Assembly: GCF_000342165.1 (NCBI RefSeq)
Contig: NZ_AMRV01000008.1
Location: 1-64,000 of the forward strand
From: Pacificimonas flava
GTDB taxonomy: Bacteria; Pseudomonadota; Alphaproteobacteria; Sphingomonadales; Sphingomonadaceae
Length of the DNA: 64,000 bases
Reading direction: 5' to 3'
Shown here: one piece after another, positions 26,062 to 34,226 of the stretch
Numbering within the stretch: position 1 is the stretch's first letter
Layout of the letters: each line of letters opens with the position of its first letter
The notes under the pieces: generated by a model
Databases searched by the model: none
Told to the model about the DNA's origin: nothing
The model's input: the letters and a program-made list of their open reading frames with translations, nothing else
Made by a program: the position numbers and the translations under genes

Positions 26062-26769
26062 ATGCAGCGCCTTGCAATCTATGATCTCGACCGGACCGTC
26101 ACACGGCTTCCGACATGGACGCCGTTCTTGCTTTCGGCCGCGCGGCAGGCGGCGCCCTGGCGGTTGGGGCTGGTGCCGGTCGCCGCACTCGCGGGCGCGG
26201 CGCACAAGGCGGGCCTGATCGGACGGGACCGGATCAAGGAGATCATGCACGCGCTGATGCTGGGCCGAACGATTCCGCCCCATCGCCTTGCGCCATTGGT
26301 GGATGGTTTCGTGGAGCGAACCGTGGCGGGAAATATCCGCCCGGGTGCGCGGACACGAATGGAGGCGGATCGCCGCGCCGGGTATCGTGTCGTGCTGGCG
26401 ACGGCGGCGAACCGCTTCTACGCCGAGGCCCTGGCGGAGCGGCTGGATATCGCGGACGTCGTCGCGACGGAATCGCTCTCTGCCGGTAGCGGCGATGTGC
26501 GAAACCGGCTGAACGGCGCGAACGTCTACGGTCCGGCAAAACGCGCGGCGGTCGAGGCCTGGATGCGCGGAGAGGATCTGGAGCGCGGCGATGTCCATAT
26601 CCGCTTCTATTCCGATCACGCATCCGACGCGCCGATGTTCGCGCTGGCCGACGAACCCTTCGCGGTCAATCCGCATGGGGCGCTCAGACGGCTGGCGCAG
26701 GCAAACGGATGGCCCATCCTCGACTGGAACGCGGACGCTCCCCGCCCGGTGGACGGCGAGAAGACCTGA
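26062..26769 (+). CDS. HAD-IB family phosphatase
   Basis: The 235-residue enzyme begins with the haloacid-dehalogenase motif I, YDLDRTVTR, where the first aspartate is the nucleophile. LATAANRFYAEAL is motif II and SDHASDAPMF is motif III. Subclass IB includes phosphoserine phosphatase and phosphatases of lipid precursors. It lies 32 bases before a cytidylyltransferase gene and may dephosphorylate an intermediate in the same pathway. The start ATG at 26062 is chosen to begin just before motif I. Confidence 0.85.
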   Translation: MQRLAIYDLDRTVTRLPTWTPFLLSAARQAAPWRLGLVPVAALAGAAHKAGLIGRDRIKEIMHALMLGRTIPPHRLAPLVDGFVERTVAGNIRPGARTRMEADRRAGYRVVLATAANRFYAEALAERLDIADVVATESLSAGSGDVRNRLNGANVYGPAKRAAVEAWMRGEDLERGDVHIRFYSDHASDAPMFALADEPFAVNPHGALRRLAQANGWPILDWNADAPRPVDGEKT

Positions 26770-26801
26770 CAAGCCGGCGTGCGCGGGCTAATGGCGCGGC
26801 G

Positions 26802-27518
26802 ATGAATGCCGTCATACTCAGTGCCGGGCGCGGATCCCGACTGCTGCCGCTTACCGACGAGATGCCGAAATGCCTGGTGACCGTGGGTTCGCGCGCCATT
26901 CTCGACCACCAACTCCACGCGCTCGCGCAGGCGGGCGCAGAGAAGGCCGTGGTCGTCGGCGGCTATCGCCATGACCGGATCGCGGATCATCTGGAGGCCG
27001 CGCCGCCGCCGCTGCCGACGGAACTGCGTTTCAACCCCTTCTGGGCGGTGTCGAGCAGCATCGGCAGCGTCTGGGCCGTTCGCGACCTGCTGGGCGGCCG
27101 CTTTTGCCTTATGAACGGGGATACCATTCTGGAGCCGCAGATCCTGAGCCATGCCCTCTCGGCGCGCCCCGCCAGCCTGGGCCTTCTTGCCGAGCGCATC
27201 GAGCGGCCGCAGACGGACGATATGCTGGTGCAGGAACGGAATGGATCGGTGCGCGCCGTTGCGAAGCATCTCGACCCCGCCCTTGCCACGCACCGCTCGC
27301 TCGGCGTTATCGTGGCGGCTGAAGCCAGCGGCTATCGCGCTGCGCTGGATGCGGTGATTGGACGGCCGCGCGGTATCGAGGCCTATCATCACGACGTGGT
27401 CGCCCATCTTGCGCATACTGGCCGCGTCGAGCTGATCGCCGAGGAGAGCGGGGCCTGGGCGGAGATCGACCGGCCGGAGGACATTGCGGACTGGTGCGAA
27501 CGCCGGACGCCGGACTGA
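26802..27518 (+). CDS. Sugar/alcohol-phosphate nucleotidyltransferase (phosphocholine cytidylyltransferase-like)
   Basis: The protein of 238 residues has the NTP-transferase signature SAGRGSRLLPLTDEMPKCL near its start, with the Lys that contacts the sugar or alcohol phosphate. FCLMNGDTILEP gives the metal-binding aspartate, and WAEIDRPEDI is the conserved end. Such enzymes make CDP-choline, CDP-inositol or similar activated groups. A CDP-alcohol phosphatidyltransferase two genes downstream supports a CDP-activated product; the alcohol is not known. Confidence 0.85.
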   Translation: MNAVILSAGRGSRLLPLTDEMPKCLVTVGSRAILDHQLHALAQAGAEKAVVVGGYRHDRIADHLEAAPPPLPTELRFNPFWAVSSSIGSVWAVRDLLGGRFCLMNGDTILEPQILSHALSARPASLGLLAERIERPQTDDMLVQERNGSVRAVAKHLDPALATHRSLGVIVAAEASGYRAALDAVIGRPRGIEAYHHDVVAHLAHTGRVELIAEESGAWAEIDRPEDIADWCERRTPD

Positions 27519-27532
27519 CGGCTGGATCGCCG

Positions 27533-28666
27533 ATGTCAGAGCGCCAGAACGCAGAGGTCGCCTTCCTGTTTTTGGGCGAAATGCTGCTGATCCCGCATCT
27601 TTATCCCATCGTCGAAGCGCTGGGGACGGCCGCTCCCGACCTGCCCATGGATCTGTGGGTGTCAACGTCCATGCACGAGGGACTGCTGGCGGGCTGGCGG
27701 CCGCCGGGACGCGTTCGCATACGCCGTGCGCCGGGTTTCCACCAGCTTCCGGATGCCGTTCCCGGCACGAACCCGCCCTTGCCGGCGAAAATGCCGATGC
27801 TTGCGCGGCTGGCGCCGGCTCTCGCGCGCACGCCGGTCGCGGTGTGCGCGGAGCAGACGAGCCTGTGGCTCCCGCGCTTGTTGCCGCTGAAGACCCGTTT
27901 CGTGAAAACCTCTCACGGCGTCGGTTCGATGAGTGCGCGGGACGACAAGCGCCGGCGTGCCGCCTTCTTCACAATGGTGCCGAGCGAACGCGAGCGCGCG
28001 ACCTATCTTCAGCGCGGCATGAACCCCCAGCGGATCGCGGCCACGGGTTACGTGAAGGCGGCGTTCCGGCACCGCACCGCAACGCGGCCACGCTTTCCCG
28101 AGGCGCGCCCGGTGCTGCTCTATACGCCGCACTGGCGCGCCGAACGCTCGTCCTGGCCCGTATGGGGGCAGGAGATCGTCACCATGCTGGCGGCGCAGGA
28201 CCGCTACAACGTCATTCTTGCCCCGCACCAGCGGCTGGTCGAAACCTGTCCCGGGGTGCGCGGTGCGCTGGCAGCGGTCGCGGACCTGCCGCACATGCAC
28301 TGCGACCTCGACAGCTTTGCCATGGTCGATGGCAGCTATACGGCGGCGGCGGACCTTTATCTGGGTGACACGTCCAGCCAGCTTCTCGAATTTCTGATGA
28401 CGCCGCGGCCCGCCGTTTTCTTGAACACGCACGAGACGGATTGGCCAAGCGATCCCTCCTACGACATGTGGGGCGCCGGCGAGGTCGTCACCCGTGCAGA
28501 GGATATCATGGCGGCCATCGCGCGGGCGCCGCAGCGGCACGCCGACTATATCGCGTTCCAGCAGAGTTACGCGGAAAGCGCCCTCGGCGACACGTCGGGT
28601 GCGGCGGCCGCGCGTGCGGCGGAGCAAATCCTGCGCATACTCGCCATGCCCGCCGGCGGACGCTAA
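27533..28666 (+). CDS. CDP-glycerol glycerophosphotransferase-like protein
   Basis: The 377-residue protein resembles the TagB/TagF family of teichoic-acid enzymes, though distantly. RPVLLYTPHWR and ADLYLGDTSSQLLEFL correspond to the donor-binding and acid motifs of that family. A gram-negative organism has no wall teichoic acid, so a role in transfer of an alcohol phosphate to a lipid or glycan is more likely. There is no signal peptide. The ATG at 27533 follows the cytidylyltransferase stop by 14 bases, and the next gene begins 11 bases later. Confidence 0.7.
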   Translation: MSERQNAEVAFLFLGEMLLIPHLYPIVEALGTAAPDLPMDLWVSTSMHEGLLAGWRPPGRVRIRRAPGFHQLPDAVPGTNPPLPAKMPMLARLAPALARTPVAVCAEQTSLWLPRLLPLKTRFVKTSHGVGSMSARDDKRRRAAFFTMVPSERERATYLQRGMNPQRIAATGYVKAAFRHRTATRPRFPEARPVLLYTPHWRAERSSWPVWGQEIVTMLAAQDRYNVILAPHQRLVETCPGVRGALAAVADLPHMHCDLDSFAMVDGSYTAAADLYLGDTSSQLLEFLMTPRPAVFLNTHETDWPSDPSYDMWGAGEVVTRAEDIMAAIARAPQRHADYIAFQQSYAESALGDTSGAAAARAAEQILRILAMPAGGR

Positions 28667-28677
28667 TCGGCGCGGCC

Positions 28678-29796
28678 ATGACGAACGAGACAAACGCAGC
28701 GCCGACGGTCGCCGCCTTCGGCACGAACGACACGCCGATCTGGGGCATGAGCGCGGAAGAGCGCCTGCGCCGTATCGCGAAGAGCCGGGGGCACGCCTAT
28801 GACCCCGCCGCAGCGTCCGGGCCGCTTCTGCTGTCGAACCTGGTCTATGTCTTCGATCCCGCATGGATGGCCCATCTGGAAACGCGGCCCGGGACGGTGA
28901 TGACCCGCCGCGGCGTGCCGGTGCTGGCGCATGTCGAAGCCGGGGACCGGACGGCCGTCGAAGCCGCGGCGAAGGGCGCGCCGCTACCCGCCCACCTGAC
29001 CGTCGTCGCGGCCGAAGCGGAAGGCGGCATTCTGAACGAGGCGCTGCGCAAACGCGAAAAACCCTTCGCGGAGCAGCTGACCCCGGCAAACGTCGCCGCC
29101 ATCGAGCGGCTGAGCTATCTCGGCGCCTATAAGGGTGTCACGGACCTGCTGACCAAGTATCTATGGCCGAAATGGGCCTTTGCGCTCACGAAGCTGTCCG
29201 CGAAGATCGGCCTGTCGCCGAACGGCGTCACGGCCATCGGATCGGTGCTGTGCATCGCTGCCACCATCGCCTTCTGGTATGGCTGGTTCTGGACGGGCCT
29301 TGCCGCCGGCCTCGTCTTCATGGTGCTCGACACGGTCGATGGAAAGCTGGCGCGGTGCACGATCACCTCCTCGAAGCTGGGCAACGCCTGGGATCACGGC
29401 GTCGATCTCGTCCACCCGCCCTTCTGGTGGTGGGCCTGGGCCGAGGGGTGCGCCGCCTATGGCCGCCCACTCAGCGACACGGTGTTCTGGTGGGTCATCG
29501 GCGCGATGCTGTTCGGCTATGTCGCGCAGCGGCTGATCGAGGGGGCGTTCATCCTTCGCTTCGACATGCATATTCATGTGTGGGAACGCTTCGACAGCTG
29601 GTTCCGCCTGATCACCGCGCGGCGCAATCCAAACATGGTCATCCTGTTCGCACTGCTGCTGGTGGGCCGGCCGGACTGGGGCATCGTCGCCGTTGCGATC
29701 TGGACGATGATCTCTCTGCTCGTTCACCTATGGCGTCTGTTTCAGGCGATGGCGCGGCGGTCGCGTGGGCAAGCCATCGAGAGCTGGCTCGCCTGA
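28678..29796 (+). CDS. CDP-alcohol phosphatidyltransferase with N-terminal extension
   Basis: This membrane enzyme of 372 residues transfers a phospho-alcohol from a CDP donor. Its catalytic motif is complete: DG-x2-AR-x8-G-x3-D-x3-D, read as DGKLAR, then G, NAWD and HGVD around residues 222-242. About six membrane helices follow. The first 150 residues are soluble and include RRGVPVLAHV; they look like a degenerate nucleotidyltransferase domain, reminiscent of the fused IPCT-DIPPS enzymes that make inositol phosphodiesters. Which alcohol and acceptor it uses is unknown. Confidence 0.85.
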   Translation: MTNETNAAPTVAAFGTNDTPIWGMSAEERLRRIAKSRGHAYDPAAASGPLLLSNLVYVFDPAWMAHLETRPGTVMTRRGVPVLAHVEAGDRTAVEAAAKGAPLPAHLTVVAAEAEGGILNEALRKREKPFAEQLTPANVAAIERLSYLGAYKGVTDLLTKYLWPKWAFALTKLSAKIGLSPNGVTAIGSVLCIAATIAFWYGWFWTGLAAGLVFMVLDTVDGKLARCTITSSKLGNAWDHGVDLVHPPFWWWAWAEGCAAYGRPLSDTVFWWVIGAMLFGYVAQRLIEGAFILRFDMHIHVWERFDSWFRLITARRNPNMVILFALLLVGRPDWGIVAVAIWTMISLLVHLWRLFQAMARRSRGQAIESWLA

Positions 29797-30023
29797 CGCG
29801 GCTCTTGCCGCGACCGGTCTCCGGCCCCATCTCCTGCCGGATCAAGGGGTGGAACGCCCCGATTTCAGGGTGGTTGAAGACGGGCGCCCGGCAATCGCGC
29901 CTTGTCGGACCTGCCGGATCGATTAAGAACCGGCAAGATCATGTTAATGGCGGGCCGAATATTGTCTCCCGCTGCGACAGCATAAGCGAGGTTTGTTTCA
30001 TTTCGACGTCTGATAGCCCTGCG

Positions 30024-31091
30024 ATGGGCCGGTTCGGACCGGCCGTTCCGGGCGGTGCCGACGGCGCCGTCTCCGAACGGCGTGCGGCAGAGGCGGCGCT
30101 GGACAAGAGCCTGCGCGAGGCCGACGACCATGCCCGTAAAGCGGCGGCTTCCGGCCAAGCACGCACGGCGCCGCGCGTCGGCATCATCAGCAATCCGCGC
30201 AGTCACCGCAACAAGTCCGGGGCGCGCCCAAAGCTGGAGATCGAACGCGGCGCGCTGCTTGCGACGCCCGCCACGCGTGAGGCCCTGGCCGAGGCCATGT
30301 TGCATTTCGCGCGCCACGGCGTCGATCTGCTGATCGTCGATGGCGGGGACGGCACGCTACGCGACGTGATGACGGCCGCGCTGCCCGCCTTTGGCGGCGT
30401 GCTGCCCGCCATGGCGATCCTGCCGTCGGGCAAGACGAACGCCTTCGCCATCGATCTGGGCATTCCGCTCGACTGGACGGTCGCCGATGCGGTGAAGTCG
30501 GTTCGGGCGGGGCGCACGCGCGGCCGGGCTCCGCTGGAAATTCACCGGCATGAGCGTGGCGCGAAGCCGCTGCGGGGTTTCCTGTTCGGCGCCGGTGCGT
30601 TCGTGCGGGCCACGGCCCTGGCGCAGCGCACCCACCGGATCGGCGCCTTCAACGGCCTTGCCGTCGGCATGTCGCTGGTCTGGGCGATCGGCCAGACATT
30701 CTTCGGACGCCGCGACAATCCGTGGCGCGTGGGCGAGCACATGACGATCGCCAAGGCGGAAAGCGGCGAAACCATGGACCGGAACTTCTATCTGGTGCTG
30801 GCATCGACCCTGTCGTCGCTGCCGCTGGGGCTGAAGCCCTTCGGCCGCAGCCGCGGGACGCTGAGCCTTCTCGAAACGGACGCGCCACCAAAATGGCTGC
30901 CGGTGACGACGCCCGCCGTCCTGATGGGCAAGGAAGGCGGCTGGCTGGCCCGCGCGGGTTATCGCCATCATCACGATTCCGATGCCTACGAGATAGAGAC
31001 CGAGGGAGGATTCATCCTCGACGGAGAAGCCTATCCGGCCGGTGCGCTGACCCTGAAAGCAGGCGACCCGGTCCACTTCGCCGTTCCGTGA
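30024..31091 (+). CDS. Diacylglycerol kinase-family lipid kinase
   Basis: The 355-residue protein carries the DAGK/sphingosine-kinase catalytic core. NPRSHRN starts the domain near residue 55, VDGGDGTLRDV is the ATP-binding GGDGT motif, and LPSGKTNAFA is the second loop. Members phosphorylate diacylglycerol, ceramide or other lipid alcohols. Its neighbours are nucleotidyltransferases, so it may make the phosphate acceptor of a complex anionic lipid. The ATG at 30024 has no good ribosome site, and a 227-base gap before it may hold a promoter. The end overlaps the next gene by GTGA. Confidence 0.85.
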   Translation: MGRFGPAVPGGADGAVSERRAAEAALDKSLREADDHARKAAASGQARTAPRVGIISNPRSHRNKSGARPKLEIERGALLATPATREALAEAMLHFARHGVDLLIVDGGDGTLRDVMTAALPAFGGVLPAMAILPSGKTNAFAIDLGIPLDWTVADAVKSVRAGRTRGRAPLEIHRHERGAKPLRGFLFGAGAFVRATALAQRTHRIGAFNGLAVGMSLVWAIGQTFFGRRDNPWRVGEHMTIAKAESGETMDRNFYLVLASTLSSLPLGLKPFGRSRGTLSLLETDAPPKWLPVTTPAVLMGKEGGWLARAGYRHHHDSDAYEIETEGGFILDGEAYPAGALTLKAGDPVHFAVP

Positions 31092-31990
31092 GCGCGCTGC
31101 AGCGGTTCATCGCGGCGGAACTTGCGCAGCCGGTGGATGCCGACATCGCCGCGGCCGCGCGCCAGCTTGCCGACCGTCTGGGCGGTGAGGCGGTGCTGTT
31201 TTACGGCTCCATCCTGCGCACGGGCGACCTGAGCGGCGTTCTTGATTTCTATGTCCTCGGAACCGAAGCGAAAAGCGGGTTCGTGGGCCGTCATCTGTGG
31301 CCGGACGTCAGCTATCATGAACGGGATATCGGGGGCCGAACGCTGCGCGCGAAGGTTGCAGCGATGCCGCTCGACACCTTCGAACGGGCAGCGGCGGGGC
31401 AGACCGTCGACACCACCATATGGGCGCGCTTCGTGCAGCCGAGCGCCCTGATCTGGGCCCGCAGCGAGACCGTCGCCGCGCGTGTCGTGGCGGCCGTGGC
31501 CGCAGCGGCGGAAACCGCAGCCGCGTTCGCCGCGCTGCACGGCCCCCGATCCGGACAGGCGGATGCCTATTGGCGCGCGCTGTTCCGGGCGACCTATGCC
31601 ACGGAATTCCGCGTCGAACGACCGGGACGAGAGGATCAGATCCTCGCCCATGCCCGCGAGCGGTATCGGCACCTGCTCCCCCTCGCCTGGGCATCGAACG
31701 GTCTCGGCTTCAGGGCCGACGGAGATGTTCTGACGCCGGACCTGCGCGCGGACGAACGCCGCCGTTTGGCGCATGCCTGGACGCGCAGAAGGCGGCTGGG
31801 CAAGCCGCTGAATTTGGCGCGGCTGGTAAAGGCGGCCGGCACATTCGACGGCGCGGCCCGATACGGCCTGTGGAAGGTCGAGAGACATACCGGTGTGAAG
31901 GTTCCCTTGACCCCATGGCGGGAGCGGCACCCCATTCTGGCCGCGCCCTCGGTGCTGTTTCGCGTTTGGCGCGCACGGCGCGGTGCCTGA
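31088..31990 (+). CDS. Nucleotidyltransferase-fold hypothetical protein
   Basis: I do not recognise a characterised family. The protein has 300 residues. Around residue 35, FYGSILRTGDL followed by LDFYVL resembles the GS...D pattern of polymerase-beta-type nucleotidyltransferases, but the second acidic residue of the usual D-x-D is replaced, so activity is doubtful. The remainder is Ala/Arg-rich and helical. It begins at a GTG overlapping the lipid-kinase stop and ends seven bases before another nucleotidyltransferase gene, which ties it to the lipid cluster by operon structure. Confidence 0.7.
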   Translation: MSALQRFIAAELAQPVDADIAAAARQLADRLGGEAVLFYGSILRTGDLSGVLDFYVLGTEAKSGFVGRHLWPDVSYHERDIGGRTLRAKVAAMPLDTFERAAAGQTVDTTIWARFVQPSALIWARSETVAARVVAAVAAAAETAAAFAALHGPRSGQADAYWRALFRATYATEFRVERPGREDQILAHARERYRHLLPLAWASNGLGFRADGDVLTPDLRADERRRLAHAWTRRRRLGKPLNLARLVKAAGTFDGAARYGLWKVERHTGVKVPLTPWRERHPILAAPSVLFRVWRARRGA

Positions 31991-31997
31991 GGCCGGC

Positions 31998-32756
31998 ATG
32001 ATCAGAAGCGCGCTTGTTCTCGCAGGCTCACGCGGGCCGCGCGATCCGGTCGCGGATTATGCGGGCGTGCCCCAGAAGGCGCTGGTCCGCATCGCCGGCC
32101 GTACCATGCTGGCGCATGTCACGCAGGTGTTGCGGCTTGCCGGCTTCGACCGGATCGCCGTGTCCGCTGGTGCGGCGGACGTGGCAGACGAAGTACGCCG
32201 TCTGGGAACGCAACTGATCGCACCGGGGCCGGGCCCGAGTGCCAGCACGGCGGCGGGCTTCGAGGCGCTTGGTGCGCCGCTCCTCGTCACGACAGCCGAC
32301 CACGCGCTGCTGCGCCCGGAGTGGGTTTCGGATTTTATCGCGCGCGTTCCGGCAACCGCCGATGTCGCCGTGCTGCTGGCGCGGCGGGAATCGGTGGAGG
32401 CTGCTGCGCCGGGATCGAAGCGCACCTATCTGCGCTTTGCGGACGGCGACTGGTCAGGGTGCAACCTCTTCTATCTCGCGCATCCACGTGCGAGCTGCGT
32501 CATCGCGCTTTGGCAGCGTATCGAGCGCGACCGCAAGCGCCCCTGGCGAATCGTCAGACTGTTGGGGATACGGCCGCTGTTCCGCTATCTGCGCGGGACG
32601 CTGACACTGGCGGAGGCCGTGGCGCGTCTTGGCGAGATCGTCGGCGTCGAAGCGGCGGTCGTCGAATGTCCGGACGGCCTTGCCGCCGTCGACGTGGACA
32701 AGCCGGCCGACCTCGACTTCGTACGAGACCTCGGGGAAGACGCCTCAGGCGCCTGA
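31998..32756 (+). CDS. MobA-like nucleotidyltransferase
   Basis: The 252-residue protein has a GT-A-type NTP-transferase fold. LVLAGSRGP near the start is a variant of the LAGGxGxR loop, with a conserved lysine in PQKALVRIAG, and TTADHALLRP supplies the metal-binding acid pair. VDVDKPADLDFV is the usual C-terminal motif. It probably activates a phosphorylated small molecule with CTP or GTP. The ATG at 31998 has GAGG five bases upstream; a GTG at 31983 is less likely. The gene's 3' end overlaps that of the convergent flippase by 12 bases. Confidence 0.8.
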   Translation: MIRSALVLAGSRGPRDPVADYAGVPQKALVRIAGRTMLAHVTQVLRLAGFDRIAVSAGAADVADEVRRLGTQLIAPGPGPSASTAAGFEALGAPLLVTTADHALLRPEWVSDFIARVPATADVAVLLARRESVEAAAPGSKRTYLRFADGDWSGCNLFYLAHPRASCVIALWQRIERDRKRPWRIVRLLGIRPLFRYLRGTLTLAEAVARLGEIVGVEAAVVECPDGLAAVDVDKPADLDFVRDLGEDASGA

Positions 32757-34073
32757 TCGGCGCGCGAGGTGGATGACGGCGGCGCCCAGCAGAACGGCGC
32801 CGACCAGCGAACCGGCAAAGACGCCCATGCTGGCGCCAGCCGCACCGAGCACCGGCAGCAGCGCGATCATGACGCCGATCTGAACCGAAACGGCGATGAC
32901 ACGCGCGACGAGCGCCGTCACCGCACGGTTGCCCGCCAGAAGCACGGGCTCGAATGCGACGACCGCCAGGTCGATCGAGCCTGCGGCCGCCAGCCACAGG
33001 AGAAGCGGGTAGGCGCGGACGAACGCTTCGTCACCTCCGACGCCGACGAGGAGCGGCTTTCCGACGAGCGCGATTAGGGCCAGAATGACGAGGGCGCCGG
33101 CACTGGTGGCAGCGAAAACGCGGGACAGGAGACGCGACAGTCTTTTGGGGGGCGCCGTACGAACGGCCTTCACCACCTCAGGGAATGCAGCGCGGGCGAT
33201 AAGCTGCGACAACTTCGCCAACGCCTGCGCCAGTTGCAGCGCAAGGCGAAAGGCGCCGGCCGCCGTCGTTCCGACAAAACCGCCGACAAACAGGATCGGG
33301 ATCTGCTTCGTCGACATGCCGAGCGTCGCATTGGCATTGGCGCTGAGCGAGAAGCGGACGATGTTGGGATTTTCACGCCGCGCCTCCGCCCAGTTGACGC
33401 GCGCATCGAAGATTCGCCGCAGGTCGCCGCTGCGGTGCAGGAACCACCAATAGGCTGCGGCCGTACAGACCTCTGCCGCCGCCCACCCCCAAAGAAACCC
33501 CTCAACGGTCGGCAGGAAGAACGCCGCGACGACGGCGCCGATGAACCGCACGGCCGGCGTGATGCTGTCTGCCGCAGCCGCCTTCGCGAACTGATCGCGC
33601 AGGCGCAGAATGCCGATGGGCGTCGAACGTATGGAAATCAGCTGCGCGGCCGCGAAGATCATCGTGTCGCGCATCAGATCCGGCCCGATGCTGAAACTTT
33701 CCCCCCATATGGAAAGGATCGCCGCCGCCATGCCGATGCCGACGACGGCGCTGCCGAGATCGACGAGGGCCGACAGGCGGAACAGCCGGCCGAGCGCGCC
33801 CTCGTCCCGGTTCTCCAGATGATCGACGCCGTAGCGCACGACGATCTGCCAGGTCTGAAAGGCGGCGAAGATCGCGATGGCCTGCGCCGCACCGGTGATG
33901 AGCGCGAACCGGCCAAAATCCTTTATGCCGAGCGCGCGCGTGGCGATTCCGAGATAGATAAGCGACAGCACCGCCAGAACGCCGCGGCTGGCAAGCATCC
34001 AGCCAAGATTCCGGGCCGCGGAGCGCACGCCGCTGGCCGATCGCTGGAACAGGGAGGTGAGGAAACGAAACAC
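32745..34073 (-). CDS. Oligosaccharide flippase-family (MOP superfamily) membrane protein
   Basis: The 442-residue protein has about 12-14 hydrophobic helices in the arrangement of Wzx-type flippases. The start SAARNLGWMLASRG followed by YLGIATRALG is typical of this polysaccharide-transporter family. It would move a lipid-linked glycan or lipid across the inner membrane. The start is uncertain: I choose the GTG at 34073, since the longer frame upstream becomes antisense to asnB and includes a short tandem repeat. It converges on the MobA-like gene and diverges from asnB. Confidence 0.8.
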   Translation of the reverse strand: MFRFLTSLFQRSASGVRSAARNLGWMLASRGVLAVLSLIYLGIATRALGIKDFGRFALITGAAQAIAIFAAFQTWQIVVRYGVDHLENRDEGALGRLFRLSALVDLGSAVVGIGMAAAILSIWGESFSIGPDLMRDTMIFAAAQLISIRSTPIGILRLRDQFAKAAAADSITPAVRFIGAVVAAFFLPTVEGFLWGWAAAEVCTAAAYWWFLHRSGDLRRIFDARVNWAEARRENPNIVRFSLSANANATLGMSTKQIPILFVGGFVGTTAAGAFRLALQLAQALAKLSQLIARAAFPEVVKAVRTAPPKRLSRLLSRVFAATSAGALVILALIALVGKPLLVGVGGDEAFVRAYPLLLWLAAAGSIDLAVVAFEPVLLAGNRAVTALVARVIAVSVQIGVMIALLPVLGAAGASMGVFAGSLVGAVLLGAAVIHLARRSGA

Positions 34074-34114
34074 GGTTCGGGGGCCGTACTGGCAACGCCC
34101 GCGACGAACAAGCC

Positions 34115-34153
34115 CACGCCGGATCATGACACGCCGGATCATGACACGCCGGA
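34115..34153. repeat. Tandem 15-base repeat between flippase and asnB
   Basis: The unit cacgccggatcatga occurs twice in full (34115-34129 and 34130-34144), then nine bases of a third copy. Each full unit contains the palindrome tcatga. It lies in the divergent intergenic region, where a repeated operator could act on either gene. Confidence 0.7.
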
Positions 34154-34226
34154 CGGGCAGCGCTATGTACGCCCCGCCCCTGCCCGCGAGCGCGCGGGGG
34201 ACCCGCCCAAGCATCGGAGACGAACC

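Noticed and set aside
34115-34153. Short tandem repeat as a CRISPR array
   Set aside because: Copies are contiguous with no spacers, only 2.6 units, and no cas gene is present.
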